From Hymenobacter sp. BRD67 (GTDB lineage: Bacteria; Bacteroidota; Bacteroidia; Cytophagales; Hymenobacteraceae): DNA of 64,000 nt. The stretch covers positions 29,614 through 93,613 of the forward strand of contig NZ_CP053906.1 of the NCBI RefSeq assembly GCF_013256425.1, read 5' to 3'. Shown here piece after piece: positions 27,375 to 36,072 of the stretch. Within the stretch, counting starts at the first letter, position 1, and every line of letters starts with the position of its first letter. A model generated the notes under the pieces. The model ran no database searches, had not been told where the DNA came from, and saw only the letters and a program-made list of their open reading frames with translations. The translations under genes and the position numbers were made by a program.

Positions 27375-30338
27375 ATGCCCGCCGACTTTCTCACCGCTCT
27401 GGAGCGCCAGCGCTACCAAACCCTGCCCGCCGACCTGCGCGAGGAAGACCTGCAGGCCAGCTGCTGGCTCACCCCCACCGACCAGCAACTGGTCGCGCAG
27501 CAGCGCCGGGGCAGTAACCGCCTCGGCTTCGCCGTGCAGCTGGGCGTACTGCGGCTGCTGGGGTACCTGCCGCCAGAGTGGTACCGGCAGGTGCCCGATA
27601 GCCTGGTGCAGTTCGTGGCCCGGCAACTGGCGCTCGACCCGGCGCTGTTCCAGGTCTACGGCGAGCGCGAAGCAACTCTGACCGAGCACCTGCGCGTATT
27701 GCTGGGCCATTTGCAGGTACGCCGCTGGCAGCCCGTGCTGGACGCGCCGTGGCTCGAAGCGTGGCTGGTCGAACGAGCCCTGGAGCACGACAACGAGCGC
27801 CTGCTGCTCACCCTGGCCTTGGGCCACCTGCGCCAGCACGGCATCCTGCGGCCCGGCATCGTGGAGCTGGAGCGGCTGGTCGGGGCCCTGGCCGAACGGG
27901 CCCAGGCCGAGACCTACCGTCGGCTCCTCGTGCTGCTTACCCCCGAAGTCGTGACCCAACTCGATGCGCTGCTGGTGGTCGACCCCGCGCTGGGTCTGTG
28001 CCGGCATACCTGGTTGCACCAACCCCCGACCAGCAGCTCGGCGACCAGCATTCAGCAGACGCTGGGTAAGCTGGCGTACCTCGACCAGCTCGGCGTGCCA
28101 GGTTGGCAAGCGGACGACCTGCACCCCAACCGCCAGAAGCGGCTGGCCCACACCGCCCGCAACAAAACCAACCAAGTGCTCCAGCGCTTCGCGCCGGCCA
28201 AGCGCCATCCGCTGCTGGTGGCCGCGTGCCGCGAGGCCTACCGCGACTTGACAGATGTGGTGCTCAAAATGGTGGACGAACACTGGGAGCACGCCGTGGC
28301 CCGCGCCCGCCGGGCGCTGCAGGATGACCAGCTGGCGCACGCCCGGGCCAAAGACCAGGCCCTGCGCACGCTCGGGCAGGCCGTCGGCCTGGTGATGGAC
28401 GAGGAGCACGTGCCGAACGAGGCGTTGCGGGAACAGATTTACGCCCAGGTGCCGCGCGAGCAGCTGCAAGCCGCGCTCACCGCCGTGGCGGACTTCGCCC
28501 GCCCGGCCCGTCACTCATACCTGGACTATCTGCTGCCCGTGGCCGCCCGCCTGAATATGCTGCTGGGCAGCCTCTTACAGCAGGTAGCGTTTGAGCAGGC
28601 GTTTGCGGGCGACGACTTCGCCCAAGCGCTTACCCTCATCAACGAGCTGCACACGGGCCAGCGCCGTAAGCTGCCCGAGACGGCCGCGACGGGCTTTATC
28701 CCCACCAGCTGGCGGGCGTTTGTCTTCGACCAAGACGGTCGCGCCCAGCGGGTGCGCTACGGCTTGTGCGTGTTGGCCACGCTGCGCGAGCGGCTGCGGG
28801 CCGGCGACGTGGTCATCAATGCGTCCCGCAAATACGCGTCGCTCGACACCTATTTACTCTCCCCCACCGAATGGGCCCGCCAGCGGCCGGACTTGCTGAC
28901 GCAGCTCGGGAGCGCCCATCGCCTGGACGAGCGCTTGCAGGAAGTTGAAGCACAGCTGCCCCTGCTGGAAAGCTTACTTGCTCAGGGCCAGGACATCCGC
29001 CTTGACGAGGAGGGTGAACTGGTTGTGACCCCGCTGCGGGCGGAGGAACTCAGCCCCGAAGTTGAGCAGCTGCGGGCGCTACTGACCGCTTCGCTGCCAC
29101 GGGCGGAGCTAACAGAAGTGCTGGTGGAAGTCGACCAGTGGACGGGCTTCTCGGCCGAGTTAACCGGCCTTGACCAAACCACGCCCCGCGCCCCGGAGCA
29201 CCAGGCCCTGCTCTACGCGGCCCTGCTGGCCAATGCCTGCCACATCTCCCTGCGCGAGATGGCCCAGAGCACGGGCCTCGACTACCAGTCCCTGTGCTGG
29301 GTGGCGGCCAACTACTTGCGCGAGGACACGCTCAAACGCGCCACCACCCGTCTGGTCAACCACCAGCACCACCAGTGGCTGGCCCGGCACTGGGGCGGGG
29401 GCACGCTCTCCTCCTCTGACGGCCAGCGCTTCCCCGTCAGCGGCAAGATTCGTAACGCCCGCGCCCTCCCCCGCTACTTTGGCTACGGGCAGGGCCTGAC
29501 CTTTTACACCCACACGGCCGACCAGTACGCCCAGTTCGGCAGCCGGGCCATCTCCTCCACCACGCGTGATGCCACTTATGTGCTCGACGAAGTGCTGGGT
29601 AACGAGACGGAACTACCCCTGCTCGAGCACACCACCGACACGCACGGCTACACCGACATCGTGTTTGCCCTCTTCGATTTGCTGGGCCTGCAATTCTCGC
29701 CCCGCCTGCGCGACCTGGCCAACCAGCGCCTCTGCCGCATCAAGGGCCGCGAGTTGAGCTACCCTTCGCTCAACTTTACCGCTCATTTCAATCCCGCGTA
29801 CGTGCGCCAGCACTGGGACGAGCTCTTGCGCGTGGCGGGCTCGCTGAAAACGGGCTGGGTGAGCGCCTCGCTGCTCATCAGCAAGTTACAGGCCTATCCC
29901 CGCCAGCACCACCTCACCCACCTGCTGCAGGAATACGGGCGGCTGGTCAAAACGGCCTTCATCCTGCGCTACCTGCACTCGCAGGCCCTGCGCCGGCGCA
30001 TCCACGCCCAACTCAACAAAGGCGAGCAGCTGCACGCGCTACGCAGCTGGCTCTGGTTTGGGGGCGACGGGGTGCTGCGCCAAAAACAGGAAGAGGCCCA
30101 GCAGGAAGTCGTGCGCTGCCTCAACGTAGTCACCAACGTGGTCGTCGTCTGGAACACGGTCTACGCCCAGCTGGCCCTACAACGTCAGCAAGCAGCGGGG
30201 CTGCCAGCGCTCCCGGAGCATCTGGCCCAGCTCTCGCCAGCGCGTTTTGCCCACTTGAACCGCCTGGGCCGCTATTCCTTCCAACTGCCCGCCGACGTGC
30301 TGGTCAATGGCCTGCGGCCGCTGAGGCCCTTACCGTAA
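27375..30338 (+). CDS. tnpA: Tn3-family transposase TnpA
   Basis: 987 aa, full family length. The N-terminal DUF4158 region (FLTALERQRYQTLPADLREE) is followed by the DDE_Tnp_Tn3 domain; LSSSDGQRFPVSGK holds the first catalytic Asp and EHTTDTHGYTDIVFALFDL the second, with the conserved LRPLRPLP end. The stop codon lies inside the right terminal inverted repeat. The gene is one uninterrupted frame, unlike many neighbours, so the transposon may still be mobile if tnpR is also intact. Confidence 0.96.
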   Translation: MPADFLTALERQRYQTLPADLREEDLQASCWLTPTDQQLVAQQRRGSNRLGFAVQLGVLRLLGYLPPEWYRQVPDSLVQFVARQLALDPALFQVYGEREATLTEHLRVLLGHLQVRRWQPVLDAPWLEAWLVERALEHDNERLLLTLALGHLRQHGILRPGIVELERLVGALAERAQAETYRRLLVLLTPEVVTQLDALLVVDPALGLCRHTWLHQPPTSSSATSIQQTLGKLAYLDQLGVPGWQADDLHPNRQKRLAHTARNKTNQVLQRFAPAKRHPLLVAACREAYRDLTDVVLKMVDEHWEHAVARARRALQDDQLAHARAKDQALRTLGQAVGLVMDEEHVPNEALREQIYAQVPREQLQAALTAVADFARPARHSYLDYLLPVAARLNMLLGSLLQQVAFEQAFAGDDFAQALTLINELHTGQRRKLPETAATGFIPTSWRAFVFDQDGRAQRVRYGLCVLATLRERLRAGDVVINASRKYASLDTYLLSPTEWARQRPDLLTQLGSAHRLDERLQEVEAQLPLLESLLAQGQDIRLDEEGELVVTPLRAEELSPEVEQLRALLTASLPRAELTEVLVEVDQWTGFSAELTGLDQTTPRAPEHQALLYAALLANACHISLREMAQSTGLDYQSLCWVAANYLREDTLKRATTRLVNHQHHQWLARHWGGGTLSSSDGQRFPVSGKIRNARALPRYFGYGQGLTFYTHTADQYAQFGSRAISSTTRDATYVLDEVLGNETELPLLEHTTDTHGYTDIVFALFDLLGLQFSPRLRDLANQRLCRIKGRELSYPSLNFTAHFNPAYVRQHWDELLRVAGSLKTGWVSASLLISKLQAYPRQHHLTHLLQEYGRLVKTAFILRYLHSQALRRRIHAQLNKGEQLHALRSWLWFGGDGVLRQKQEEAQQEVVRCLNVVTNVVVVWNTVYAQLALQRQQAAGLPALPEHLAQLSPARFAHLNRLGRYSFQLPADVLVNGLRPLRPLP

Positions 30339-30371
30339 TTCTTTGTCCAGTTACTAACGCAACCCCAACAA

Positions 30372-31023
30372 GGTGGCCATGATTTACATGACGCAGGATT
30401 TGAGTCAAATGATTGACGCCTACGGTCGGGAGAAGATGCAGGTGATGGTGAGCAACCTCAACAACCAGTTTTTTGGCAAAGTCAACTCGCTCGAAACGGC
30501 CAAGTTCGTTTCGGAGCTGGTGGGCAAAGAGGACCGCGAGATGGTATCCGCCAGCCTGGGTCGCAGCCAGAGCGGGGGCATCCGGGGCGCGGGCAGCAGC
30601 ACCAACCAGAGCGTGAGCTGGCAGGAGCGCAACCTGGTGCGTCTGCAGGACACCATTACTCTCGAAACCGGGGAGTTCATCGGCCAAACGGTGGAGACAG
30701 AGCAGCCCTTTTTTCAGGGCAAGGTGGAGCGCCAGGCCGCGCCCGGGAATTACCCGCTGCACCCGCTGGCCACGTTCGAGGGCGGGCGGGCGCCGGTACT
30801 GGCCGATGCGCCGGTAGGGGAGGGGCTGAACCAGGATTGGCTGAGTCAGCGCCGGGCTGCCCGTCAGGCGGGCAGTGGCCCGGCAGCTGGCCCGGTTAGC
30901 GCGGTGCAGGCGATTATTCAGGCCAACTTTGAGCTCATCCGGGAAGACGTGGCCGGCATCGTGGGACAATATGCCAACACCCTCAAACCGGGCCAGATGC
31001 CAGATAATGAACCCATGCTTTAA
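30372..31023 (+). pseudogene. VirD4-type coupling protein, C-terminal part
   Basis: Continues the frame broken at 26550: VAMIYMTQDLSQMIDAYGRE, then NLNNQFFGKVNSLETAKFVS and a C-terminal tail ending PGQMPDNEPML. The MIYMTQDLSQ segment is the conserved sensor region after Walker B in TraG/VirD4 proteins. A GTG at 30373 could in principle start translation of this piece, but without the Walker motifs it would be inactive. Together the pieces make a protein of about 715 aa. Confidence 0.9.
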
Positions 31024-31099
31024 GAACTGTTTGAGGCACCTTAGGAGCCTTTTCGGTGTTTACTGAATACCCGTAATTTCTCTCTTTTACGTAGTTTGC

Positions 31100-31357
31100 A
31101 TGATGGAAACGCCCGCTTATCCGACCCCTCAGTTTGGCCCTCGTGAGCAAACCCGCGAGCAGCGGCAATTCATCATCAACCAGTCGTTGGGCATCACCCG
31201 CAGCCAGGGACCGTATGAGGTGCCGGCCTGGCAGCAGCAGTTGCATGAGCAATATGTGGAAGGCTTGGTGGACCTGAATTACGTGGGTGCCCGCCACGAC
31301 GAGTACCGCGCCCAACTGCTCGCCAGCCATACCGCTGCTCCGGCAGCAGCCAAATAG
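31100..31357 (+). CDS. VbhA-like Fic antitoxin candidate
   Basis: 85 aa upstream of the Fic gene. REQRQFIINQSLGITRSQG followed by a spacer and LHEQYVEGLVDLNYV resembles the inhibitory helix plus second helix of VbhA-type antitoxins. The usual inhibitory motif is (S/T)xxxE(G/N); here the equivalent place reads TRSQG, with Gln in place of Glu, so the match is imperfect; EQYVEG is an alternative. A promoter-like TAGTTTG lies only two bases before the ATG, suggesting a leaderless or nearly leaderless mRNA. Confidence 0.5.
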   Translation: MMETPAYPTPQFGPREQTREQRQFIINQSLGITRSQGPYEVPAWQQQLHEQYVEGLVDLNYVGARHDEYRAQLLASHTAAPAAAK

Positions 31358-31441
31358 TTCTCTAAAGTGAGAATCCCGCTGCCCGGCCTTACCCAACGGG
31401 CGGTGTTTCTCCGGCGCTGCCCTTGACCGGTCAGCCAGATT

Positions 31442-32791
31442 GTACCCAGGACTGACCGCTTCACTGACCCCGAAACCGGCGTTTTTTATAACAAGCTGGG
31501 CATTACTGATGCTGATGAACTGGACCAAGAGGCTAAGCGCCTTTCCCTGCGCCGGCTCACTGAGGTGGCTGCCGGCCGCGGCCCGTAGGGTGACACGTAT
31601 GACGCGACCCGATTGCGGGCCACCCACCAGCACCTGTTTCAGGATGCGTTTGAGTGGGCTGGCCAAACCCGCCGCGAAGGCAATTTTCAGGGAGTCAAAG
31701 CGGCCGACCTGTCAGGCATCGAGCGCCCCATGCACTTCGCGCCCTACGAGCGCACCGACGAGCGGCTGAATGCGCTGGGAGAGCAGCTAAGGCAGGAAAA
31801 CAATCTGAAAGGGTTACCTACTGTTGAAGCTTTTGCCGAGCGGGCCGCGTACTATTTCGACCATTATAATCACGTGCACGCCTTCCGCGAGGGCAACGGG
31901 CGTACCCTGCAGGCCACATTCAGCGAGCTGGCTTACCAGGCCGGCTACCAGATTGATTTTAGCAAAGAGCACCCGCAGCTGAACCCGGCCCGCGACCAGG
32001 GCATCGTGGCATTGCACGGAATTCAGCACAAAGACCGCGACCTAGCGGCCTTGCGCGAGTTGCTGACCCGCAATACCACCCCGCTGCCCGGCCCCGACGC
32101 GGAGGCCGCCCGGCACCCCAACCAGGCGTGCTCGCTGTCCGATGGACCCACCCCCGCCGTGCGGCAGATAGAGCAGCTGCGTGAACTGGTGGCGGCGGCG
32201 CCCGCTATGCAGCAACTGGTGGCCGGCCTGGACTACCGGCGTAACCAGCGCGCCGATGCCTTGCTTACCCAGGTGCTGGATATCGACCGCAACCCCAGGC
32301 AGGAAGTGGCCCAGCATGGCACCGGGCTAAGGCAGCTGCTAGAAGAGGTAGTGCAGGATAAGCGCTTTCAGGACCCGGATTCGCAGCAGGAGGCCGCGCG
32401 TTTCGGGGCCGCGCTGGCGGCATTGCAGCCTCCCGCCCACAAGCTTGCCGTGGAGGCCCCATCGGTGCCCGCGAAGCTAGCTGGGCCTTCGTCAACCACA
32501 TCATTTGTGCAGGCCGCTAAGCAACTGGTTGAGGGGTTGGAAGTGCAGGGCTATCCGGGCCCTGCAGATTCCTTGTTGCGAGCGGTCAAAGCGGTTGAAA
32601 AGAGCAGCTATCTGGGCGGGGCCAACCTGCACGCTGTTTCTGAGGCCTTGACCCGGGCCGAGAAGATACCGGCGCTGGTTGAGACTGCGGCTAGCGTGCG
32701 AAGTGCCGGCCGCAGCCTGCAGGAAGCACAGCGCAGCCAAGGACCAGCAACCAAATCATCCAACCAGCATGTGGAAGGCCCAGAACGATAA
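31442..32791 (+). CDS. Fic-domain protein with long C-terminal region
   Basis: The Fic core is clear: YDATRLRATHQHLFQDAFEW, ERAAYYFDHYNHV and the motif HAFREGNGRT (about 31879-31908), close to the canonical HPFxxGNGR; such enzymes AMPylate target proteins. Upstream the same frame carries the family's usual N-terminus (FTDPETGVFYNKLGITDADE, RLSLRRLTEVAAGRGP), but a TAG at 31586 interrupts it and no ATG is present, so the 5' end is damaged or mis-sequenced; the intact part starts about 31613. The C-terminal 220 residues are helical (ELVAAAPAMQQLVAGLDYRR) and unrecognised. Confidence 0.8.
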
Positions 32792-32915
32792 ATGCCAGCA
32801 CCTGCGGCTTATTGACTATGCCCAAAACCCTGCATTAGCCCAGCAGTATCTGCTGAACTTAGCGCAAGCCAAAGCAGCATTGGCGGAACAGGATAGCAAG
32901 TTGGGTAAGGCATAA
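32769..32915 (+). CDS. Small hypothetical protein overlapping fic
   Basis: 48 aa from the ATG at 32769 (MWKAQNDKCQHLRLIDYAQN, then LAQAKAALAEQDSKLGKA). It overlaps the last 23 bases of the Fic gene and is followed by the zinc-ribbon gene. It is helical and hydrophilic. It has no recognised domain; the overlap and codon pattern make it plausible but not certain. Confidence 0.4.
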   Translation: MWKAQNDKCQHLRLIDYAQNPALAQQYLLNLAQAKAALAEQDSKLGKA

Positions 32916-32943
32916 GCTAAGAGCAACTGCTACCTTACCGCCC

Positions 32944-33141
32944 ATGAAAGACGAGGAGATGGAGTTTCTGCAAGAGCAGCTGGAGGCAACTGAGCTGTTA
33001 CCCTGTGCTAGTTGCCAGCAGGAAACGCTGCACGCGCACGTAGAGGTACTGGAGCGGTATGCGCACGCCACAGAATTCCTGATGGAATGCACGGCCTGTG
33101 GCACGCGGCGCAGCTGGATGCTGCTGGAAACGGCGGAGTAG
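32944..33141 (+). CDS. Small zinc-ribbon protein
   Basis: 65 aa. Two CxxC knuckles, LLPCASCQQET (Cys21, Cys24) and MECTACGTRRSW (Cys49, Cys52), are separated by about 25 residues, which is the layout of a single zinc ribbon. An acidic helix precedes them. No family is recognised. It lies at the end of the plus-strand Fic cluster, converging with the rep gene. Confidence 0.6.
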   Translation: MKDEEMEFLQEQLEATELLPCASCQQETLHAHVEVLERYAHATEFLMECTACGTRRSWMLLETAE

Positions 33142-33197
33142 GGGATATACGGCGGTTAAATACCAACTTAAAGGCAGTCTGCTGAAGAATTACTCAA

Positions 33198-34127
33198 TCA
33201 GCGCAGCCCCTGCATTTTCAGGAAGAGCCCGCCCGGGTTTTTAGTGGCCTTGATTTTATCGGTCTTTAGCTTGTAGATGAAGGCAAACAGCGCATCCACG
33301 TGCTTGGGCGAATGCAGAATGTCCTGTACCAGCTTGGGTTCGGCAATGCCCAGTGTCTCCAGGTGCTTGCGGGCCAACTGCCCCTTGGCATCATCGACCT
33401 CCAGCTCGAAGGGGATGGGCAGCTGCTGCGGGACCTGGGTGTTGACGTAGAACTTGATGCTTTGGTAGGAGCGGCCTTTCTTAAGCAGCTCATACTTGAT
33501 GCGCAGGTCGGTGTGCTCGTTTATCTGGTTCGTGGCTACGTCGAGCACATACTTCTGCAACGCCGAAATCTGGGCATACTGCTCGGGCTCCTGACCCTTG
33601 GGGTCCTTAAGCTTGAGCATGCCCTTGAACTCATCCAACGTATAGGTTTTGGTTTCCCCGATGTCCTTCCACTGCGAGGCCAGCTGGTAGATGCGCTTGG
33701 CGTACTTGCTCGACAGGCTGAAGGCCGCCTGCAGGCGGTAGGAGGTAAAGTTGCTTTTCAGGTCAATCAGGAAAGGGCGCATGCGCTCGGATATCTCCAG
33801 CTCGATGGTACCCTCGCCCTTGCGGTATAGCGCCGAGGCCAGTAGACTCACCTGCAGCAGGGTCTTACCAGTTTCAATGTGGTAGACGCGGCTGTTGAGG
33901 TTCTCGGTAGATTCGAGCAACTGCTTGTAGTTCCAGGTGCGGCCCGTCAGCTCCATCAGTTCCTGCACCCGGATTTCGTAGATGGTGCCGGACTTGTCCT
34001 GCTTGGTAAGTTTGGAGAGCAGCGAGAAGACAATGTCCATCTCGCAGGCACTCATCTCGTAGCGGGCCGTCGTCAGCGCGTTGTGCTGCCGGATTTCTAG
34101 CGGGACGGTGGATTCGGGCGCGGCCAT
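33198..34127 (-). CDS. Rep_3-family replication initiator
   Basis: 309 aa. It has the two winged-helix domains of Rep_3/RepB-type initiators: EIRQHNALTTARYEMSACEM and ELMELTGRTWNYKQLLESTE in the first, LQAAFSLSSKYAKRIYQLAS, TYTLDEFKGMLKLKDPKGQE and INEHTDLRIKYELLKKGRSY in the second. Such proteins bind iterons as monomers to open the origin and repress their own gene as dimers. The iteron array begins 105 bases upstream of its start, and an inverted half-iteron lies in its promoter. It is in one frame. Confidence 0.93.
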   Translation of the reverse strand: MAAPESTVPLEIRQHNALTTARYEMSACEMDIVFSLLSKLTKQDKSGTIYEIRVQELMELTGRTWNYKQLLESTENLNSRVYHIETGKTLLQVSLLASALYRKGEGTIELEISERMRPFLIDLKSNFTSYRLQAAFSLSSKYAKRIYQLASQWKDIGETKTYTLDEFKGMLKLKDPKGQEPEQYAQISALQKYVLDVATNQINEHTDLRIKYELLKKGRSYQSIKFYVNTQVPQQLPIPFELEVDDAKGQLARKHLETLGIAEPKLVQDILHSPKHVDALFAFIYKLKTDKIKATKNPGGLFLKMQGLR

Positions 34128-34152
34128 ACGCAGCTACGGTGGTGATGCAAAG

Positions 34153-34190
34153 CAAACATACGGCTTAATTCGGAAACTAATAGAGTCAAA
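34153..34190 (-). promoter_or_regulatory. rep promoter with half-iteron operator
   Basis: On the minus strand TATGTTTG (34153-34160) matches the TAnnTTTG -7 box, 26 bases before the rep ATG. ACTAATAG (34176-34183) is an inverted half of the iteron, and TTTG lies at 34187-34190. An inverted partial iteron over the promoter is the standard autoregulation site of Rep_3 plasmids. Confidence 0.6.
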
Positions 34191-34232
34191 TCCCGAATCT
34201 ATGAGTAAGGGCAAGGTCGGTAGCCGGGCCGG

Positions 34233-34557
34233 CTTATAAAAGCTATTAGTTAGACTTATGAAACCTATTAGTTAGCCGGGCGCGAGCTTTCGGCGAGGCT
34301 TATGAAAGCTATTAATTAGCCTTATAAAAGCTATTAGTTCGCGCCGTGTTGCTGAGGAGTCGCAATAGCCGCTAGCCCAAGCTGACTTATAAAAGCTATT
34401 AGTTCGCGGATTAGAAGGCTACTGATAGGCCTGCGAATCGGCTCTATTAGTTAGCTTATAAAAGCTATTAGTCTGGCTTATAAAAGCTATTAGTCAGCTT
34501 ATAAAACCTATTAGTCAGCTTATAAAACCTATTAGTCAGCTTATAAAACCTATTACT
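34233..34557. repeat. Iteron array of the replication origin
   Basis: About ten direct copies of CTTATAAAAGCTATTAGT or close variants (CTTATGAAACCTATTAGT, CTTATAAAACCTATTAGT) start at 34233, 34255, 34299, 34321, 34386, 34455, 34477, 34498, 34519 and 34540; a half copy is at 34441. The spacing is 21-22 bases in clusters, i.e. two helical turns. This identifies oriV. Confidence 0.95.
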
Positions 34558-35028
34558 AAAGCCCCTTAAGCAACTGTAGTACAAAGAGTTATGAGCCCTG
34601 CAAATACCTTAAATACTTAAAATACTCACAAGTTTGTTGAAGCTAGAGTACAAAAGCTTTTAAAGTGGTGGTTCAGGACGAAACCCGACCGAAAACAACA
34701 AAAAAAGGAGTCTAAACAAGCACAAAACGTGATTGCACTTTTTTAAGATTTTTTTGCCTTTTTCTACTATCTAGGACGACGCTGGAACCCTCAAAGGTAA
34801 CTTATAAACTGCGCTGAAAGCTCCCAGATGACTCATTAATAGATTTTATAAGTCTCGTAACCGGCTATCGGCAGCTTCTTCAGCAGCACACCACACGGTT
34901 CGGGAAAGAGCCCCAGCGCACGATAGCAGCCCTCAGCACACCTCCAGAGCTTATAAAACCTATTTTTTAGCGGGTCTGCCAGCTTACTGTCCAGCTGAGC
35001 AGGAACGTGAACTAATAGCTTTTATAAG
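34558..35028. other. AT-rich oriV core with outlying iterons
   Basis: No gene. 34600-34800 is AT-rich (CTTTTAAAGTGG, A-rich and T-rich runs) and could be the melting region. More iterons lie apart: an inverted ATTAATAGATTTTATAAG (34835-34852), a direct CTTATAAAACCTATTTTT (34950-34967) and a perfect inverted ACTAATAGCTTTTATAAG (35011-35028). From 35029 to 35307 nothing further is seen. Confidence 0.75.
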
Positions 35029-35307
35029 CTGAAATGCGGGGTAGCACCACCCGGCAGCAGGTTATGGAATACTACCCAAAAGTCCACTGAGGCATTGTCC
35101 CGGTTTCCGTGAACGCAGCGGACCGCCAGCAATCGCACCCGGGCTGACAGTAGCTGCTACGTACCCCCACCGGCCATTGGGGAGTATGTGGAAGAGCTTT
35201 GACTTGTTTCCTTTGCGCCAAATGCACCATTCTGTTACCATCCTGACTGAATTTACCAATTATTCCTGAGCCCAGCATGGCCTGGTCAGGAAGAAGATAC
35301 ACCACAC

Positions 35308-35675
35308 ATGACTGAAGAAGTAGGCCACCAAGCCGAAGTCCCCCTCTACCGTTTCCAGACCTGAGTTTGACCGTTTCCTACGCCGATACGCTGCTTTATG
35401 CTCAGGGACGGTTGAAAATGCTGGGCAATGGGGAATTGAAGCCATTTTGTGAGGCCCACCAGCTCACCTACACCAACGTCGTCAACCTGAAAAACGGCAA
35501 GCTCAAGCGTGACGAGCCTCGTCTCGTGCAACGCGTACTCGCTAGCCTGGGCATACCCGCGCAGCTGCTGCGCTTTCCCCTCACGGGTAAGACCACGTGG
35601 TTTGTGTTGCCGGATGCCCAGGCACTGGCCTCCTTTCAGACGCAGCTGACTTTTCTCACGGCCCCAAAGCTTTAA
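35308..35675 (+). CDS. Small HTH-like plasmid protein, paralogue 3 (frame-corrected)
   Basis: Starts MTEEVGHQAEVP at 35308; one C missing from the C5 run at 35340 splits it. Repaired, it is about 122 aa and reads PDLSLTVSYADTLLYAQGRL, LKPFCEAHQLTYTNVVNLKN, LVQRVLASLGIPAQLLRFPL and WFVLPDAQALASFQTQLTFL. These blocks match paralogues 1 and 2 at 13730 and 14190. It lies downstream of the replication origin. An XRE-like DNA-binding role, for example copy-number or transfer control, is inference. Confidence 0.6.
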
Positions 35676-35850
35676 AGCAGCGTGATTAGTCAGGAAGCAG
35701 CGAAAGTAGCGGCAGCTCGAAAGGAGAGCTGCTCTACCGCTAAACCCAGCAGAAGCTATACCTTAACCGAAATACTGTCACCTTGCGCCATGAGCTTCAT
35801 CTAGCTTTCTGTTGGTAGGGTGGGACCTTATCTACACCGTGCCTGAGCAT

Positions 35851-36072
35851 ATGAACACCATTAGCACAGCCTCTGAGGAGTCGTTTGACCCCCGTCACAA
35901 CATCACGGCCAAAGAGCTGGACCGCGACCTGCTAAATCTCCATCTGCCGGAAATCGACCTGATTGCCACGGATGAAGAATGCGAGGCCATGTATCCGCCC
36001 GGCGTGTACAGACAGATGATGAAGCAGATTTTAGGGCAGAGCGAGGGGGAGCGGCAGGCCGACACCTGCTAA
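35851..36072 (+). CDS. Small acidic hypothetical protein
   Basis: 73 aa from the ATG at 35851 (MNTISTASEESFDPRHNITA, then LLNLHLPEIDLIATDEECEA and MYPPGVYRQMMKQILGQ). It is acidic. It converges on umuC with a four-base overlap of the two 3' ends. No domain is recognised. Confidence 0.5.
   Translation: MNTISTASEESFDPRHNITAKELDRDLLNLHLPEIDLIATDEECEAMYPPGVYRQMMKQILGQSEGERQADTC

Larger units (their letters stand above)
26551..30366. mobile_element. Tn3-family transposon, tnpR + tnpA only
   Basis: 3816 bp. Perfect 39-bp terminal inverted repeats start GGGGTTGCGTTAGTAACTGG (26551-26589 and 30328-30366). A 5-bp target duplication AACAA flanks it (26546-26550 and 30367-30371), showing an intact, relatively recent insertion. 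Contents: a divergent serine resolvase and transposase with no cargo. It interrupts the coupling-protein gene. Confidence 0.97.

Noticed and set aside
34233..34557. CRISPR-like or satellite repeat
   Set aside because: The spacing, two-turn periodicity and adjacent Rep_3 gene identify iterons.
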